A DNA stretch of 64,000 nucleotides from Streptomyces sp. TLI_146. GTDB lineage: Bacteria > Actinomycetota > Actinomycetes > Streptomycetales > Streptomycetaceae. Made by a program: the position numbers and the translations under genes. Where the stretch lies: NCBI RefSeq assembly GCF_002846415.1, contig NZ_PJMX01000001.1, positions 8,370,001 through 8,434,000 on the forward strand. The letters run 5' to 3'. This document shows positions 43,310 to 51,735 of the stretch, piece after piece. The first letter of the stretch is position 1; every line of letters starts with the position of its first letter. The notes below the pieces were generated by a model that ran no database searches, was not told where the DNA came from, and saw only the letters and a program-made list of their open reading frames with translations.

Positions 43310-43600
43310 CCATGCCTGCTGGCTAGTGCGGAGGAAGCCGGAGGCCAGGAAGGCGCCGAGGTCCTCGCACGGCAGGCCGCCGACCACGTCCACACTTACG
43401 GCCTGGTCCGCCTGGCCGTGATGCGGAGGGAGGCCGGAGTCAGGGAAGGCGCCGCTACCCTGTTCCGCGAGGCCGCGGATCAGGGCAACATCGAATCCTC
43501 GGGCACGCGGCTACTCAGCAGGCTGCGGTCGTACGGATTGAACCCAGGCGATACACGGACCCCGCCATGGCAAGCCTCGGTGCCAGCATCACTCAACTGA
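43310..43600 (+). pseudogene. TPR/Sel1-type repeat gene remnant
   Basis: The frame ending at 43600 reads 'EEAGGQEGAEVLARQAADHV', HTYGLVRLAVMRREAGVREG and 'AATLFREAADQGNIESSGTR'. These are two and a half ~36-residue repeats of the Streptomyces 'LA..rE..GD.egAe.l.r.Aad.G' TPR type. The N-terminus is missing: upstream of 43310 the same frame loses all resemblance. It is followed by non-coding sequence, so only the tail of a longer protein remains. Confidence 0.55.
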
Positions 43601-43826
43601 CATCCGCCGCCAGCCACGTCATAAGAACCGCGCGAACGAGGAGGCGTCCCCGCGCCCCGCCCGTCGGTCCGGACTGGCGGCGAGGGGTTCGGCGTCCAAG
43701 GCCCCGTCCGCGATGCGATGCACAGGCCGCAGGCGCTGACCTCGGGGCCGGGCCTCGTATGTTCTCCGCCTGGCCGGTCCCGCCCGTAGGCCCCCTCGCT
43801 GGTCGGGCCCCTCTGCCCGGCTGCTC

Positions 43827-44501
43827 TCAGCTCGTAATCAGGTCCTGGTCACGGCCTTCGCGTTCGTTGACGCCGGTTCCGCCACTTCCGCCCCTCCTGT
43901 GGCGCACGTTGACGTACAGGACAAGCAGCGACGCCATCCCCGTGAAGGCCAACGTGATGATCACCGACCAGGTCGCGACGTGCCCGTAGCCGCCCGGCTC
44001 GCGGGGGTCGAGGAAGTCGTACGGGTACCAGCCCGCGTGCGGCCCGCGCAGCAGCGAGTAGGCGAGGTAGAGCAGCGGGAAGGCCAGCCACGGCAGAGAC
44101 TGTGTCCAGGAGATGCGGCGCGGCGGAGGACGCAGTAGCCAGTCGGCGAGGAACGCGGCCGGGATGACGCCGTGCACCACGCTGTTGGCCCAGATGATCG
44201 TGTTCGCGTCGATGGTTCCGGCCAGCAGGGTCCAGTACACCGCTCCTGTGATCACCAGATAGAGGGTGGCGGCACCGCGCAACAGGTCAGGGACGGGGCG
44301 GGTGCCGCGCAACAGGGCCAGCCCACTGGTCAGCAGGACGGCGGCGCCGAGCAGGTTGGAGAGATTGGTGAAGTACGAGATCCAGTTCGCTGCGCCCTCG
44401 TCGGTGTGCGTTGCCCGGTTGAGCGAGGTGGCCAAGGCTGCGACGCCCAGCAGCGCCAGTCCTATTTTGGCCGAACCTTCCAGCCTGGTGCTTAGAGACA
44501 T
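43827..44501 (-). CDS. Pr6Pr-family six-TM membrane protein
   Basis: The 224-residue product has six hydrophobic helices, including 'GLALLGVAALATSLNRATHT', 'GAAVLLTSGLALLRG', 'GAATLYLVITGAVYWTLLAG' and 'VIITLAFTGMASLLVLYVNV'. Conserved motifs NWISYFTNLSNL, NSVVHGVIPAAFLADWLL, 'LPWLAFPLLYLAYSLLRG' and WYPYDFLDP identify the Pr6Pr (FAR-17a/AIG1-like) family, membrane proteins of unknown activity. Apparently monocistronic. Confidence 0.8.
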   Translation of the reverse strand: MSLSTRLEGSAKIGLALLGVAALATSLNRATHTDEGAANWISYFTNLSNLLGAAVLLTSGLALLRGTRPVPDLLRGAATLYLVITGAVYWTLLAGTIDANTIIWANSVVHGVIPAAFLADWLLRPPPRRISWTQSLPWLAFPLLYLAYSLLRGPHAGWYPYDFLDPREPGGYGHVATWSVIITLAFTGMASLLVLYVNVRHRRGGSGGTGVNEREGRDQDLITS

Positions 44502-44589
44502 GACCTGGATATTACTTGCGTGCAGATCGGCGGAACCCCTGCGTCGCTCCGCCCCTGTCCAGTGGCCTCCAGGGTTGCGACCCAGCCCC

Positions 44590-44695
44590 CCTGTCCCACA
44601 TCCGGCACCCGCACTGCGGGCAAATCGTCCAGGCGGATCAGCTTGGCGAGCCGAAGAGCATCACGCCTGTGCGTCTTGCCGCGGTCGCCGGACGG
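44590..44695 (-). pseudogene. IS110-family transposase scrap
   Basis: A minus-strand frame reads SGDRGKTHRRDALRLAKLIR then LDDLPAVRVPDV. This matches the highly conserved 'KTDRRDA..LA.LLR.G.L..V.VP' segment of IS110-type (DEDD) transposases. Only about 35 codons survive, no ends or target duplications are visible, and the sequence runs into unrelated DNA on both sides. Confidence 0.65.
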
Positions 44696-44874
44696 CCGTA
44701 GTGCTCTTGGGCGCCCAGGTAGGTCGTTGTGGGGGCCTCGTTGCCTTCGAGCGAGTACCGACGGACAACGGCCTTCGACAGAGATGCGGCTCGTGACCAG
44801 CCCAGGCGGTCGATCAGCCGGTTCGACAGGAACAAGCAGAGGGTCCCGAAGGCGGCCAGGACGGCGAGGCCCAC
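44695..44874 (-). pseudogene. N-terminal fragment of a small membrane protein
   Basis: GTG or ATG near 44874 opens 'GLAVLAAFGTLCLFLSNRLI' (one TM helix) and 'RLGWSRAASLSKAVVRRYSL', then the frame runs into the IS110 scrap at 44695 and loses coding character. It looks like a membrane-protein gene cut by a past insertion; family not recognised. Confidence 0.35.
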
Positions 44875-44942
44875 TCAGAGGATCGTCATTTGTTCCGGGT
44901 AGAGGCTCACCGGCTACGCCCGGGAAGGCGCGCGCGATTGGC

Positions 44943-44987
44943 GGCGAGGGCGAGGGCGAGGGCGACGGCGAGGGCGAGGCCGAAGGC
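44943..44987. repeat. GGCGAG-type hexamer tract
   Basis: Six to seven imperfect GGCGAG units in a row (GAGGGC/GACGGC variants). Simple-sequence expansion in non-coding DNA. Confidence 0.7.
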
Positions 44988-44990
44988 GCG

Positions 44991-45320
44991 ACGGAGCCGG
45001 GCGTAGGGGCGGTGGGCCCGAACTCCACTGCGTCACCGGCGGATCTAGTGGCCCATGCGTTCCAATACGTAAGGATCAGTCCGAGCTGAGGCATGGCCGC
45101 GGGTGGGCTGTGCGTGTCGGCGCTGGTGTGCTGAACCAGTGGCGCAGGGCACGGTGAGGGTTGTCCTCCTCCAACGCGCAGGGCAGGGCCATGCCTTGCA
45201 GGAACTCGGATGTGGCCCGTGCGGGGCTGGGCCGGGCCCGGGCGAGAGCCTGTCTCTGGACTCCGTTCGGATCAGCGCGACGAGTGCGACGTCGGCAGTA
45301 GCGAGGAGTCGTCCGGCGGG
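44991..45320. other. Intergenic region, no gene
   Basis: No frame shows recognisable coding content. It lies between the hexamer tract and the frameshifted gene at 45321. Confidence 0.4.
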
Positions 45321-45598
45321 CTAGTCGGAACGGACGGCCCCTTCGACGGTGTAGTCCAGCCCTGGCTTGAACTCCAGTCGGGGACGGCGGCCAGCACGTG
45401 GTGTTGCAGGTCATGGGTCACTTCGTAGGCCGCGCAGGCAAGCCACTCGTCCTCCACTGCCGGGGGCAGGCGGCGGTCGAAGAGGTCTCGGATGCGCACG
45501 ATCTCCTCCCGGCTGAGTTCGGTGACGTGAGCTGGGCGGTCGTCGATGCCCCACCCGGTCAGTTCCCAGGAGAGTCGGTCATGGGTCGAGTCGTTCAC
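45321..45598 (-). pseudogene. Small hypothetical gene with a one-base frameshift
   Basis: From ATG 45598 the frame reads 'DRLSWELTGWGIDDRPAHVT', ELSREEIVRIRDLFDRRLPP and 'CAAYEVTHDLQHHVLAAVP'. It then becomes Ser/Pro-rich without coding bias. The neighbouring frame at that point continues RLEFKPGLDYTVEGAVRSD and stops at 45321-45323, a natural-looking C-terminus. A one-base indel near 45385 therefore disrupts an original protein of about 92 residues. Family not recognised. Confidence 0.5.
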
Positions 45599-45952
45599 AC
45601 CAGAACGATAGACGCGCAGGTGAGGGGCGTGCCAGCTTCCAGTCCTGGGTGGCCGCCGGGCTCGAAGAGCCCTCGACTAACCAGGGTTTAGACAGAGGCT
45701 CTCAGTGCTGCACGGTGCGGGGGAGAGCGCGGCCCCGGCCCGGGTCGCAGTGCGGGCTCGCGTTCGGATCGGACAGGCACAGGCTCCACGTGGAGTCGGC
45801 TCCTCGTACACCACAGACGCTGTCGCGGCGGATCATCTGCTGCTCCCTCCCGTCGCGCGCCCGGCTGGGCGCGGCTTCCGTAGCCGTAACGAGGCGGTGA
45901 TCTTGTGTCGCGGGCACCGGCTGCCCACTCCGCACAGTGCGATCACTCTCCG
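45599..45952. other. Divergent intergenic region, no gene
   Basis: It lies between the divergent starts at 45598 (minus) and 45953 (plus). No reading frame with coding character was found. Confidence 0.4.
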
Positions 45953-46063
45953 ATGACGCAGGAGCTCTGCGACCGCGGCATCGACCCCGCTGACCGTTTG
46001 GGACAGCGGCCACTCAAATGGCTGGAGTTGCTGGCCGGGCACGTGGTGGAGTTGCCGGTATGA
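45953..46063 (+). CDS. Short ORF translationally coupled to the next gene
   Basis: A 36-codon frame, 'MTQELCDRGIDPADRLGQRP' then LKWLELLAGHVVELPV, ends in an ATGA overlap with the next ATG (46060-46063). The same frame is open a little further upstream, so it may be the tail of a degraded gene. Family unknown. Confidence 0.4.
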   Translation: MTQELCDRGIDPADRLGQRPLKWLELLAGHVVELPV

Positions 46064-46437
46064 GCTTGTTGGTGCATGTGTTCGTGGACGGTGCCGACGG
46101 CGCCCGGTACTTTCTGGACGCTCCCGACGGTGTCTCGGACACGGCTGGTTTCGAGCGGTGGCGTACGAGCGTGTGGGGATCGCCCATGGTCTGCTCGCTG
46201 GGCGCGCAGTTCTTTCCCCGTCTTGCCGATGGCGACCTGTACGTCGAGGCGGACGAGGTCGGTGCCTTTCTCGACGAGTGCGCACTGCTCGCCTCCCATG
46301 TGGCGCTGATCGTCACGGGCATGGACCCCAGCCGTTCGCCTGAGGAGCACACGCACCACCTGGCCTCGAAGCTGGCGAACATCAGCCATGCCACCCGCCG
46401 CGCTGTGGAGGCCGGTGGCGGGGTCGTGATCTGGTAG
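46060..46437 (+). CDS. Small acidic hypothetical protein, possible immunity-type
   Basis: The ATG at 46060 gives 125 residues: 'MSLLVHVFVDGADGARYFLD', 'FERWRTSVWGSPMVCSLGAQ', 'GDLYVEADEVGAFLDECALL' and 'HHLASKLANISHATRRAVEA'. The small, acidic, alpha/beta, cytosolic nature resembles polymorphic-toxin immunity proteins. The next gene downstream is a decayed polymorphic toxin, but here the order would be immunity before toxin. Function not assigned. Confidence 0.55.
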   Translation: MSLLVHVFVDGADGARYFLDAPDGVSDTAGFERWRTSVWGSPMVCSLGAQFFPRLADGDLYVEADEVGAFLDECALLASHVALIVTGMDPSRSPEEHTHHLASKLANISHATRRAVEAGGGVVIW

Positions 46438-46924
46438 GGACCAGGGGAGTTCCTGCGCGTGGCCAGGTTGGGTGCGCCGATGGTGGTGAAGGCGAGCCTC
46501 AGGGAAGGGGCCTCTCCCTGGGGAAGGGAAGTAGCCCGGCACTTCAGCACCGGTCCGGCCGGGTGCCCCTAGGAGACCCGTCCCCCCCCCCGCCGCGCCC
46601 CTCCTTCCTCATACTGCGCTCGCCGCCGGGGCTCTGCGTCCCCGCCGTCCGTGCCCGTGGCATGTCGGCTGCGGGAGCCCCGGGGGTCGAGGTGCTTGGA
46701 GGATGTGGATATAGCTGCGCAGGTCCTCCAGGGAGGGCGCTTGAGGACGCGCTACAGCTGTCCGGTGCCGGTCAGGACCAGAGCGAAGCGGGCAGTCGTC
46801 CATGTCGGCGGCCCGTCAGCGCTCGACAGCAGCGTGCCGCAGGCGCTCCCAGTCAGGTACGAGCCGGCAGCCCCGTCTGCGGGATGGGGAGGCACGTAGT
46901 CGAGGCGCACGGCAGCGGCTCGTC
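46438..46924. other. Intergenic region, no intact gene
   Basis: It includes a homopolymer run (CCCCCCCC near 46580) and frames without family resemblance. The upstream part of the decayed toxin gene would be expected here but cannot be recognised. Confidence 0.4.
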
Positions 46925-47716
46925 TGATGCATCCCGCGCCGACAAAGCCGCAGTAGTAGCCCGGGCGTTGGCCGCGGAAGCAGACAAGGCGGCCAGGGCC
47001 GCTCAGAAGGCCGACGATAACGCTCAGAAGTACGTCACAGAAGCTGGCACCGACGCCTACTACGCGGGAATAGCCGCTAACGATGCTCAAACGGCAGCAA
47101 CCCAGGCTGACAACGACGCCACCGCAGCCGAAACGGATGCCGACAGCGCCAACACCGCCGCCACTGCAGACTACCTGGTGGGAACGGCGCGGAGATCCTC
47201 ATCGATGTCGCTGTCGGGGGCATTGTGGAGTGCGTCGATGATCCCGATATTCCCACGTGTCTGTGGGCGATCATCAGTAGCCTCTCTCCGGCGAAGCTCA
47301 TCAAGATCGGCGGGAAACTTCCGAAGATCTCGAAGGCTATTTGGGGGATCAATAGGTTCCTCGACAAGGTGGACGAGGCCCGTAAGAAACTCGAAAGGTA
47401 CGAGGACGCCCTGGAAAGGGCCTGGAAGAAGCTCCCCGCCTGTGTGCGAAAGTCCGTCACGACCGTCAGTTTCGTAGAGGGCGGCGCTCAGTCTGGTGGC
47501 CTACGGGCGGCTGGGGGTGACGATGCGGGCAAGCTAGGGGATACCCGCGAGGAGTACATTGCCAAGCTCCTTGGCGGTAAAGTCGCCAAGGATGCCAACG
47601 GTCAGGACCTCAAACTGGTGATGCCGAACGTGGGATCGACCGGCCTTGGCGTCCTCGGCCCCAACGGCGAGTTCATCTTTGGGGGAGGTTCGCGAGCGCA
47701 GAGCCGTGGCACTTGA
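46925..47716 (+). pseudogene. Decayed polymorphic toxin, paralogue of the giant protein at 23 kb
   Basis: A short Ala-rich coiled-coil frame ('ADKAAVVARALAAEADKAAR', 'QTAATQADNDATAAETDADS') breaks near 47180. The adjacent frame continues NGAEILIDVAVGGIVECVDD, 'PDIPTCLWAIISSLSPAKLI', 'KIGGKLPKISKAIWGINRFL' and LDKVDEARKKLERYEDALER. This is near-identical in pattern to the pre-toxin domain of the giant protein. The tail 'EEYIAKLLGGKVAKDANGQD', NVGSTGLGVLGPNGEFIFGG resembles the start of CDI/filamentous-haemagglutinin-type nuclease toxins and stops at 47716. N-terminus, frame and most of the toxin are lost. Confidence 0.7.
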
Positions 47717-47958
47717 TCTTCCGTTGCTGCCGCACGAGGAGAATGTCATCCGTGTGCCGAACTGATGGCCCGACTTGACCGCCAGGTTCAGGAGCGGCAG
47801 CACGGTGGTCATCCAGGTCAGCCCGTCCGCGCACCCCAGGAGCCCGGTGGGCGCGGGATGCGTGGCGATGCCGGGCACCTGGCGATCGCTTGGATGGCCC
47901 TTCTGAACGACCACGAAGGCAACCCGCCGCACCCTCGTCTCAGGGGCGCGGCGGGGGA

Positions 47959-48549
47959 TCAACTCGACTCGGCTACCGCGTAGGCTGCGGCGTCGAGAGG
48001 AATGAGTATTAGCCTGGCTCCCAGTTCCGCCAAGCGCGGCCTCTTGCTCTGCTTCAGGAAGTTCTTGTCGTTTGTTACGAAGACGTCCGCCTTCGCCATG
48101 ATGTGGGTGTGCAGGACCAAGACGTCGAGTTGCTGGTTGCGCCACTTGCGCTCGGCGAGTTGTCGCGCCTCGTCGCCCAGGTTCTCGGGGACCGCGTCTA
48201 GATAGCCGAAGGGTGAGGTAGGGAACAGCACTTCATGCAGTTTGATGGCCTCCGCTTCGGCTTCGTCATGCGCGAGCACGCACCAGTCGAGGTAGGTAAG
48301 GTCACACGCCGCCACGGGCGCGAGAATCTCCAACACTCCAAGGCCGAGCCCGTTGATACGTCGCTGGAAGTGGGAGAAGCTGTCCAGAACGGTGCCGTCT
48401 CGCTGATTCTCGGCGGCCATGGTGGCGACCAGCCGCACTGTTGCCCGGCTGGCGCCCTGCTGTGCCACAAGTTCACGAACAGCTTCAGCCTCGGGGCGTT
48501 CCTCCTCGACTGCGATGAGGCAGTTGGTGTCGAGCGTGAATGAAAGCAC
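47959..48549 (-). CDS. PIN-domain protein (predicted ribonuclease)
   Basis: The 196-residue protein begins MLSFTLDTNCLIAVEEERPE, with the first PIN Asp in LDTN. It continues with 'VRLVATMAAENQRDGTV', 'WCVLAHDEAEAEAIKLHEVL' and the C-terminal acidic site 'LVLHTHIMAKADVFVTNDKN' (D-x-FVTND). PIN proteins are Mg2+-dependent RNases, often toxins. No small antitoxin gene is visible on either side, and the protein is longer than VapC (about 130 residues), so a stand-alone PIN-like protein is as likely as a toxin-antitoxin toxin. Confidence 0.75.
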   Translation of the reverse strand: MLSFTLDTNCLIAVEEERPEAEAVRELVAQQGASRATVRLVATMAAENQRDGTVLDSFSHFQRRINGLGLGVLEILAPVAACDLTYLDWCVLAHDEAEAEAIKLHEVLFPTSPFGYLDAVPENLGDEARQLAERKWRNQQLDVLVLHTHIMAKADVFVTNDKNFLKQSKRPRLAELGARLILIPLDAAAYAVAESS

Positions 48550-48743
48550 CGTGCCTCCTGAGGTTCCCTGACACGCTAGTCGGTCGGAAGAGAGAGCCGC
48601 ACGTGGCTATACCGACCGATTGCTCACCGGCCGGTGTCGATGGTCGTCGCCTCATTCTTCCATCTCAGCCGCCGAGCCGACGGATCGTTAAGGTAGCCGT
48701 TCAGCAGGTCGCAGGTCTGGAGCTGCACCGGAAGCGACTCGTA

Positions 48744-49001
48744 CTAGGTGACTCCCCGGATTTTGCAGTCGCTGCAGAGAATCCCCCGAACACGCTCGCC
48801 ACAGGTTGTGTCGTGGGGACAACACACGTGGTCGTGGTCGATGTGCCACCCATTGTACTTTCCGCGAGGCTCACCAGAGGTGCTCTCCTTGTGCTCGTCG
48901 CCGTGCAGAATCGCTGCCTTGGCTGCCCAAGCCAGAGTGCTCTGCCTCGCATGGACAGCCTGAGCCGGTTCCAGTAGAAAGTTCGCGTGGTAGCTGAGCA
49001 C
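48744..49001 (-). pseudogene. Endonuclease-VII-like (HNH) gene, probably clipped at both ends
   Basis: The frame contains GWHIDHDHVCCPHDTTCGER then VRGILCSDCK, the D-H-x-H...C...RGxLCxxC core of phage-type recombination endonuclease VII. It stops right after ILCSDCKIRGVT, where family members continue with 'CN..lG'. Upstream the frame stays open and helical ('AREIRPLLLAASQALLRSEG') to about 49195 without any ATG or GTG start; the first GTG is at 49001. A larger protein that lost both ends is the simplest reading. Confidence 0.5.
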
Positions 49002-49300
49002 CTGTCGCAGCCTGCGATCTGACCCGCCCTGGACGCCGTGGGCGAGTGCTTGGGCGGTACTGCGGAAGGCGGCGGCCCACTCGGAGACGGGTTCCAGCGG
49101 GCCTTCAGAGCGCAGCAGGGCTTGGCTGGCGGCGAGAAGGAGAGGGCGGATCTCGCGGGCGGGCTGGCGGGAAACCCACTGTCTGATCCCGCTGTCATAG
49201 GTGGGTCATGCAGGCTCTGTTTGTCATCAGTCGGGGTACACGCCCTCCTAAACGTGCGTACCAGCCCACTGTGCGGTCCGGCCTTTTGGGTCTGGGTCTC

Positions 49301-50785
49301 CTATGCCTCCATGGCGAATGCCGCCTCGTATACGTCGCCGATCTTGATGTCCTCGTAAACGACGGTCTGGCACAGTCGGTTCCATCGATTGCCCAGTAGA
49401 ACAGCAAGGCCCATCGGGCAGGCGAGAAAGAGGTGCATGCGCTGAACTCGGCGGGTGGAGCGGCGGAGGTGATCGCGGATGCCCACTGCCAAAGCGTTGG
49501 CGGCGGTGCTGCCGGGGACCGAGCCGTCGTTCGCTTTGCCACTCGGCGGGGCGAGGACGATGAGCTTACCGACCGGAAGGTTCTGTTTGCGTAGGTACTC
49601 CAGGACGTCCTTGCTGATCTCCGTCGCGACCGCGATGGCGACAGCGATCTCGTCGCCTTGACCGATCTCGTACTCAGCGACTTCCGGGACCAAGGCGTTC
49701 TCAAAGGAGTCGTTGGTAGACCAGAGCTGGCTGCCGGTCCTCCCCCGCTGCAGTACTGCGAGGTCGGTTCCGGTGACCATGCGGAAGGTGGTACCAACCA
49801 GGAAGGCTGGTGCGAGACGGATGCTGCCCGTGATGGAGACAGCGGTCGTGCCGGCGGGGAGATGCCCAGGCACGGCCTCAATGTCCGCCTGTAGCTGGGC
49901 CCAGGTATTGGGCGACGAGGGGCGGCGCTTGGTGTATTCGGAGTCGCTTTCGAAGCGGTCGACCCAGTCAATGGCGTGGTCGGCGTCTGGTGCCATCGGG
50001 TCCGGCTTAAGGGTGGCGATCGATAGGACGGCGCGAGCGGGGCCGGCTTTCAGGGCCAACTCGGCGACGGCGGCCTCGACCATTGCCAGCGTGAGCTTGC
50101 GCTGGCCGTTCCGGACCATCTTGGCGACCCATCCGGCCCCCGCCTCCAACGCCTGCTGGTCATGGCGCATTCCCGCGACGGCCATCAATAACTGCAGGTG
50201 TTCCTGGTACTTGACCATGTTCACTGACAGGTCGAAGTGCAGAACCGAGAGTAGGTCGAGGAGCTCGGCCTCGGTCAGACCTGCTTCTTCAGCCCACCTG
50301 ACACGGGCCTTGCCGCGATCCGACTTGTCTCCGCCGATGGCTGCCTTGGGCATCAGCAGTCCGGTGCGGGCATCGCAGACCTTCACCAGATCATCGACGG
50401 GGTCGGCCGCCCGGTTGGTGACCAAGTACAGTTCGACGCTGCCGCCGTCCGCGGTCAATTGTTTCCACGTCCTGGCGATCTTCTTGAGAATCGACGGGCC
50501 GCCGCTGCCGGTGGGCTTGGTCAGGTATTCCGCATTGACCGGTGTGGCGCTGTCGACCGCGTACTTGACCTGCTTGTAGGTGTTCGGGGGGACATCGCGC
50601 AGCAGGACCACATCGTCGAGATTGCCGACGCCGTCAAGTTCGACGCTGACGGCAGTCACAGGGTTGTGCGAACGGGCGGCGTTTTCACGCAGGAGGGTCA
50701 GGCATGCCTCCCAGGCGACGAGCCATTGGTAGTAGTCGCCGGTGATGCGGACACTGGTGGGGCCAGGGGCAGGTAGGTGGGCCAT
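49301..50785 (-). CDS. CBASS effector: nuclease-SAVED fusion (Cap4-like)
   Basis: The 494-residue protein starts with ATG 50785, whose A overlaps the upstream TGA (TGATG). Its N-terminal third has a restriction-like core, VSVELDGVGNLDDVVLLRDV ... YKQVKYAVD (E49, D57/D58, Q-V-K74), as in DUF4297-type Cap4 nucleases. The middle is helical. The C-terminal ~170 residues are a SAVED domain ('GKLIVLAPPSGKANDGSVPG', 'QRMHLFLACPMGLAVLLGNR', WNRLCQTVVYE), the sensor for cyclic oligonucleotides. On signal binding such effectors cut DNA indiscriminately and abort phage infection. It is last in the four-gene minus-strand operon. Confidence 0.85.
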   Translation of the reverse strand: MAHLPAPGPTSVRITGDYYQWLVAWEACLTLLRENAARSHNPVTAVSVELDGVGNLDDVVLLRDVPPNTYKQVKYAVDSATPVNAEYLTKPTGSGGPSILKKIARTWKQLTADGGSVELYLVTNRAADPVDDLVKVCDARTGLLMPKAAIGGDKSDRGKARVRWAEEAGLTEAELLDLLSVLHFDLSVNMVKYQEHLQLLMAVAGMRHDQQALEAGAGWVAKMVRNGQRKLTLAMVEAAVAELALKAGPARAVLSIATLKPDPMAPDADHAIDWVDRFESDSEYTKRRPSSPNTWAQLQADIEAVPGHLPAGTTAVSITGSIRLAPAFLVGTTFRMVTGTDLAVLQRGRTGSQLWSTNDSFENALVPEVAEYEIGQGDEIAVAIAVATEISKDVLEYLRKQNLPVGKLIVLAPPSGKANDGSVPGSTAANALAVGIRDHLRRSTRRVQRMHLFLACPMGLAVLLGNRWNRLCQTVVYEDIKIGDVYEAAFAMEA

Positions 50786-51705
50786 CAGCGCTCTTCGGTA
50801 AAGACGGGGGTGGGCTCCAGCTCCTCTGCAAGAGCGAGGAGGTCCTCGTCCATGACCGGTCGGTCGGGGAAGGCGCGGAAGACGGCCGCCGGGACCAGGC
50901 GCTGGGTGAGGTCGGAGAAGGTGTAGCCGGGGCGGCCCTCGGTTGGGCCGGTGAGCTCGACGATCTTGTGGATGGTCTCCGGTCGGATGCCAAGTCCGTC
51001 GAGTGCTCGGGTGAGGACTGCGCGGCGTTGCTCTTCGCCGGGGCGGATGAAAGTGAACGTGGCCGCAGCACGGCGCATGATGGCCGGGTCGAGGGCGGTG
51101 ACCCGGTTGGTACACAGGACGATGATGACAGGGAGCGCGGCGTCAGCCAAGCTATCGATGCCGGCCAAGAACGCGTCGACGCCGGCCCGATCCTCATGGT
51201 GCATCTGCCGTGCTTCACGGGACTGCACCAGGGCGTCGGCCTCATCGACGATGAGGATCTGCACTGCGCGTGCTCCCTCAGAGCCCGAAGCGCGCTTACC
51301 CGCCGTGTGCATGTGGGTAAAGGCGTCTCCAATGAGGGAAGTCATCTCGCCGACCAGACCGCTGCCGCGCGTGGCGAGCTTGAGCCGGTACAGGTACACC
51401 GGCAGATCGAGCCAGTCGGCGAGGTCGCAGCCGAAAGATTCGGCCAGCGCGGACTTGCCGGAGCCGACGTCGCCAGCGAAAACGAACAGTGGTGCTCTGT
51501 CTGCGAACAGGGCGAGAGCGGCGACGTCGCCGCCGTGGAACTGCGCGGCCCAGGAACGAAGCCGACGCGGGTCCGCGAGGAGCGCGGCCTCTTTGCGTAG
51601 GCGCAGCTTCGTTTCGTCGAGGCCGAACAGACGGTCGTACCGGGCGCGTCGGGTGGGCTCGGGCAGCTCGATGACCGGGTGGAACAGGTCGTCCTGGCTG
51701 GTCAC
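50785..51705 (-). CDS. CBASS TRIP13/Pch2-like AAA+ ATPase (Cap6)
   Basis: A 306-residue single-ring AAA+ protein: Walker A GDVGSGKS (residues 78-85), Walker B LIVDEAD (151-157), sensor 'VIIVLCTNRVTALDPAIMRR' with the Arg finger, and a small C-terminal lid. In type III CBASS this ATPase unfolds the HORMA protein and keeps the synthase off. GTG start at 51703-51705 follows AGGAGG; it lies 31 bases after the HORMA stop, and its TGA shares one base with the effector ATG. Confidence 0.85.
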   Translation of the reverse strand: MTSQDDLFHPVIELPEPTRRARYDRLFGLDETKLRLRKEAALLADPRRLRSWAAQFHGGDVAALALFADRAPLFVFAGDVGSGKSALAESFGCDLADWLDLPVYLYRLKLATRGSGLVGEMTSLIGDAFTHMHTAGKRASGSEGARAVQILIVDEADALVQSREARQMHHEDRAGVDAFLAGIDSLADAALPVIIVLCTNRVTALDPAIMRRAAATFTFIRPGEEQRRAVLTRALDGLGIRPETIHKIVELTGPTEGRPGYTFSDLTQRLVPAAVFRAFPDRPVMDEDLLALAEELEPTPVFTEER

Positions 51706-51735
51706 GTGCTCGTTCCTCCTGCGGATGGTGCTGGA

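Noticed and set aside
47765..47983. 72-codon plus-strand frame after the decayed toxin
   Set aside because: It overlaps the end of the PIN gene on the opposite strand and has no coding features.
47959..48549. PIN protein as the toxin of a VapBC pair
   Set aside because: No antitoxin-sized gene lies directly upstream on the minus strand, and the protein is longer than VapC. Kept only as a PIN-domain protein.
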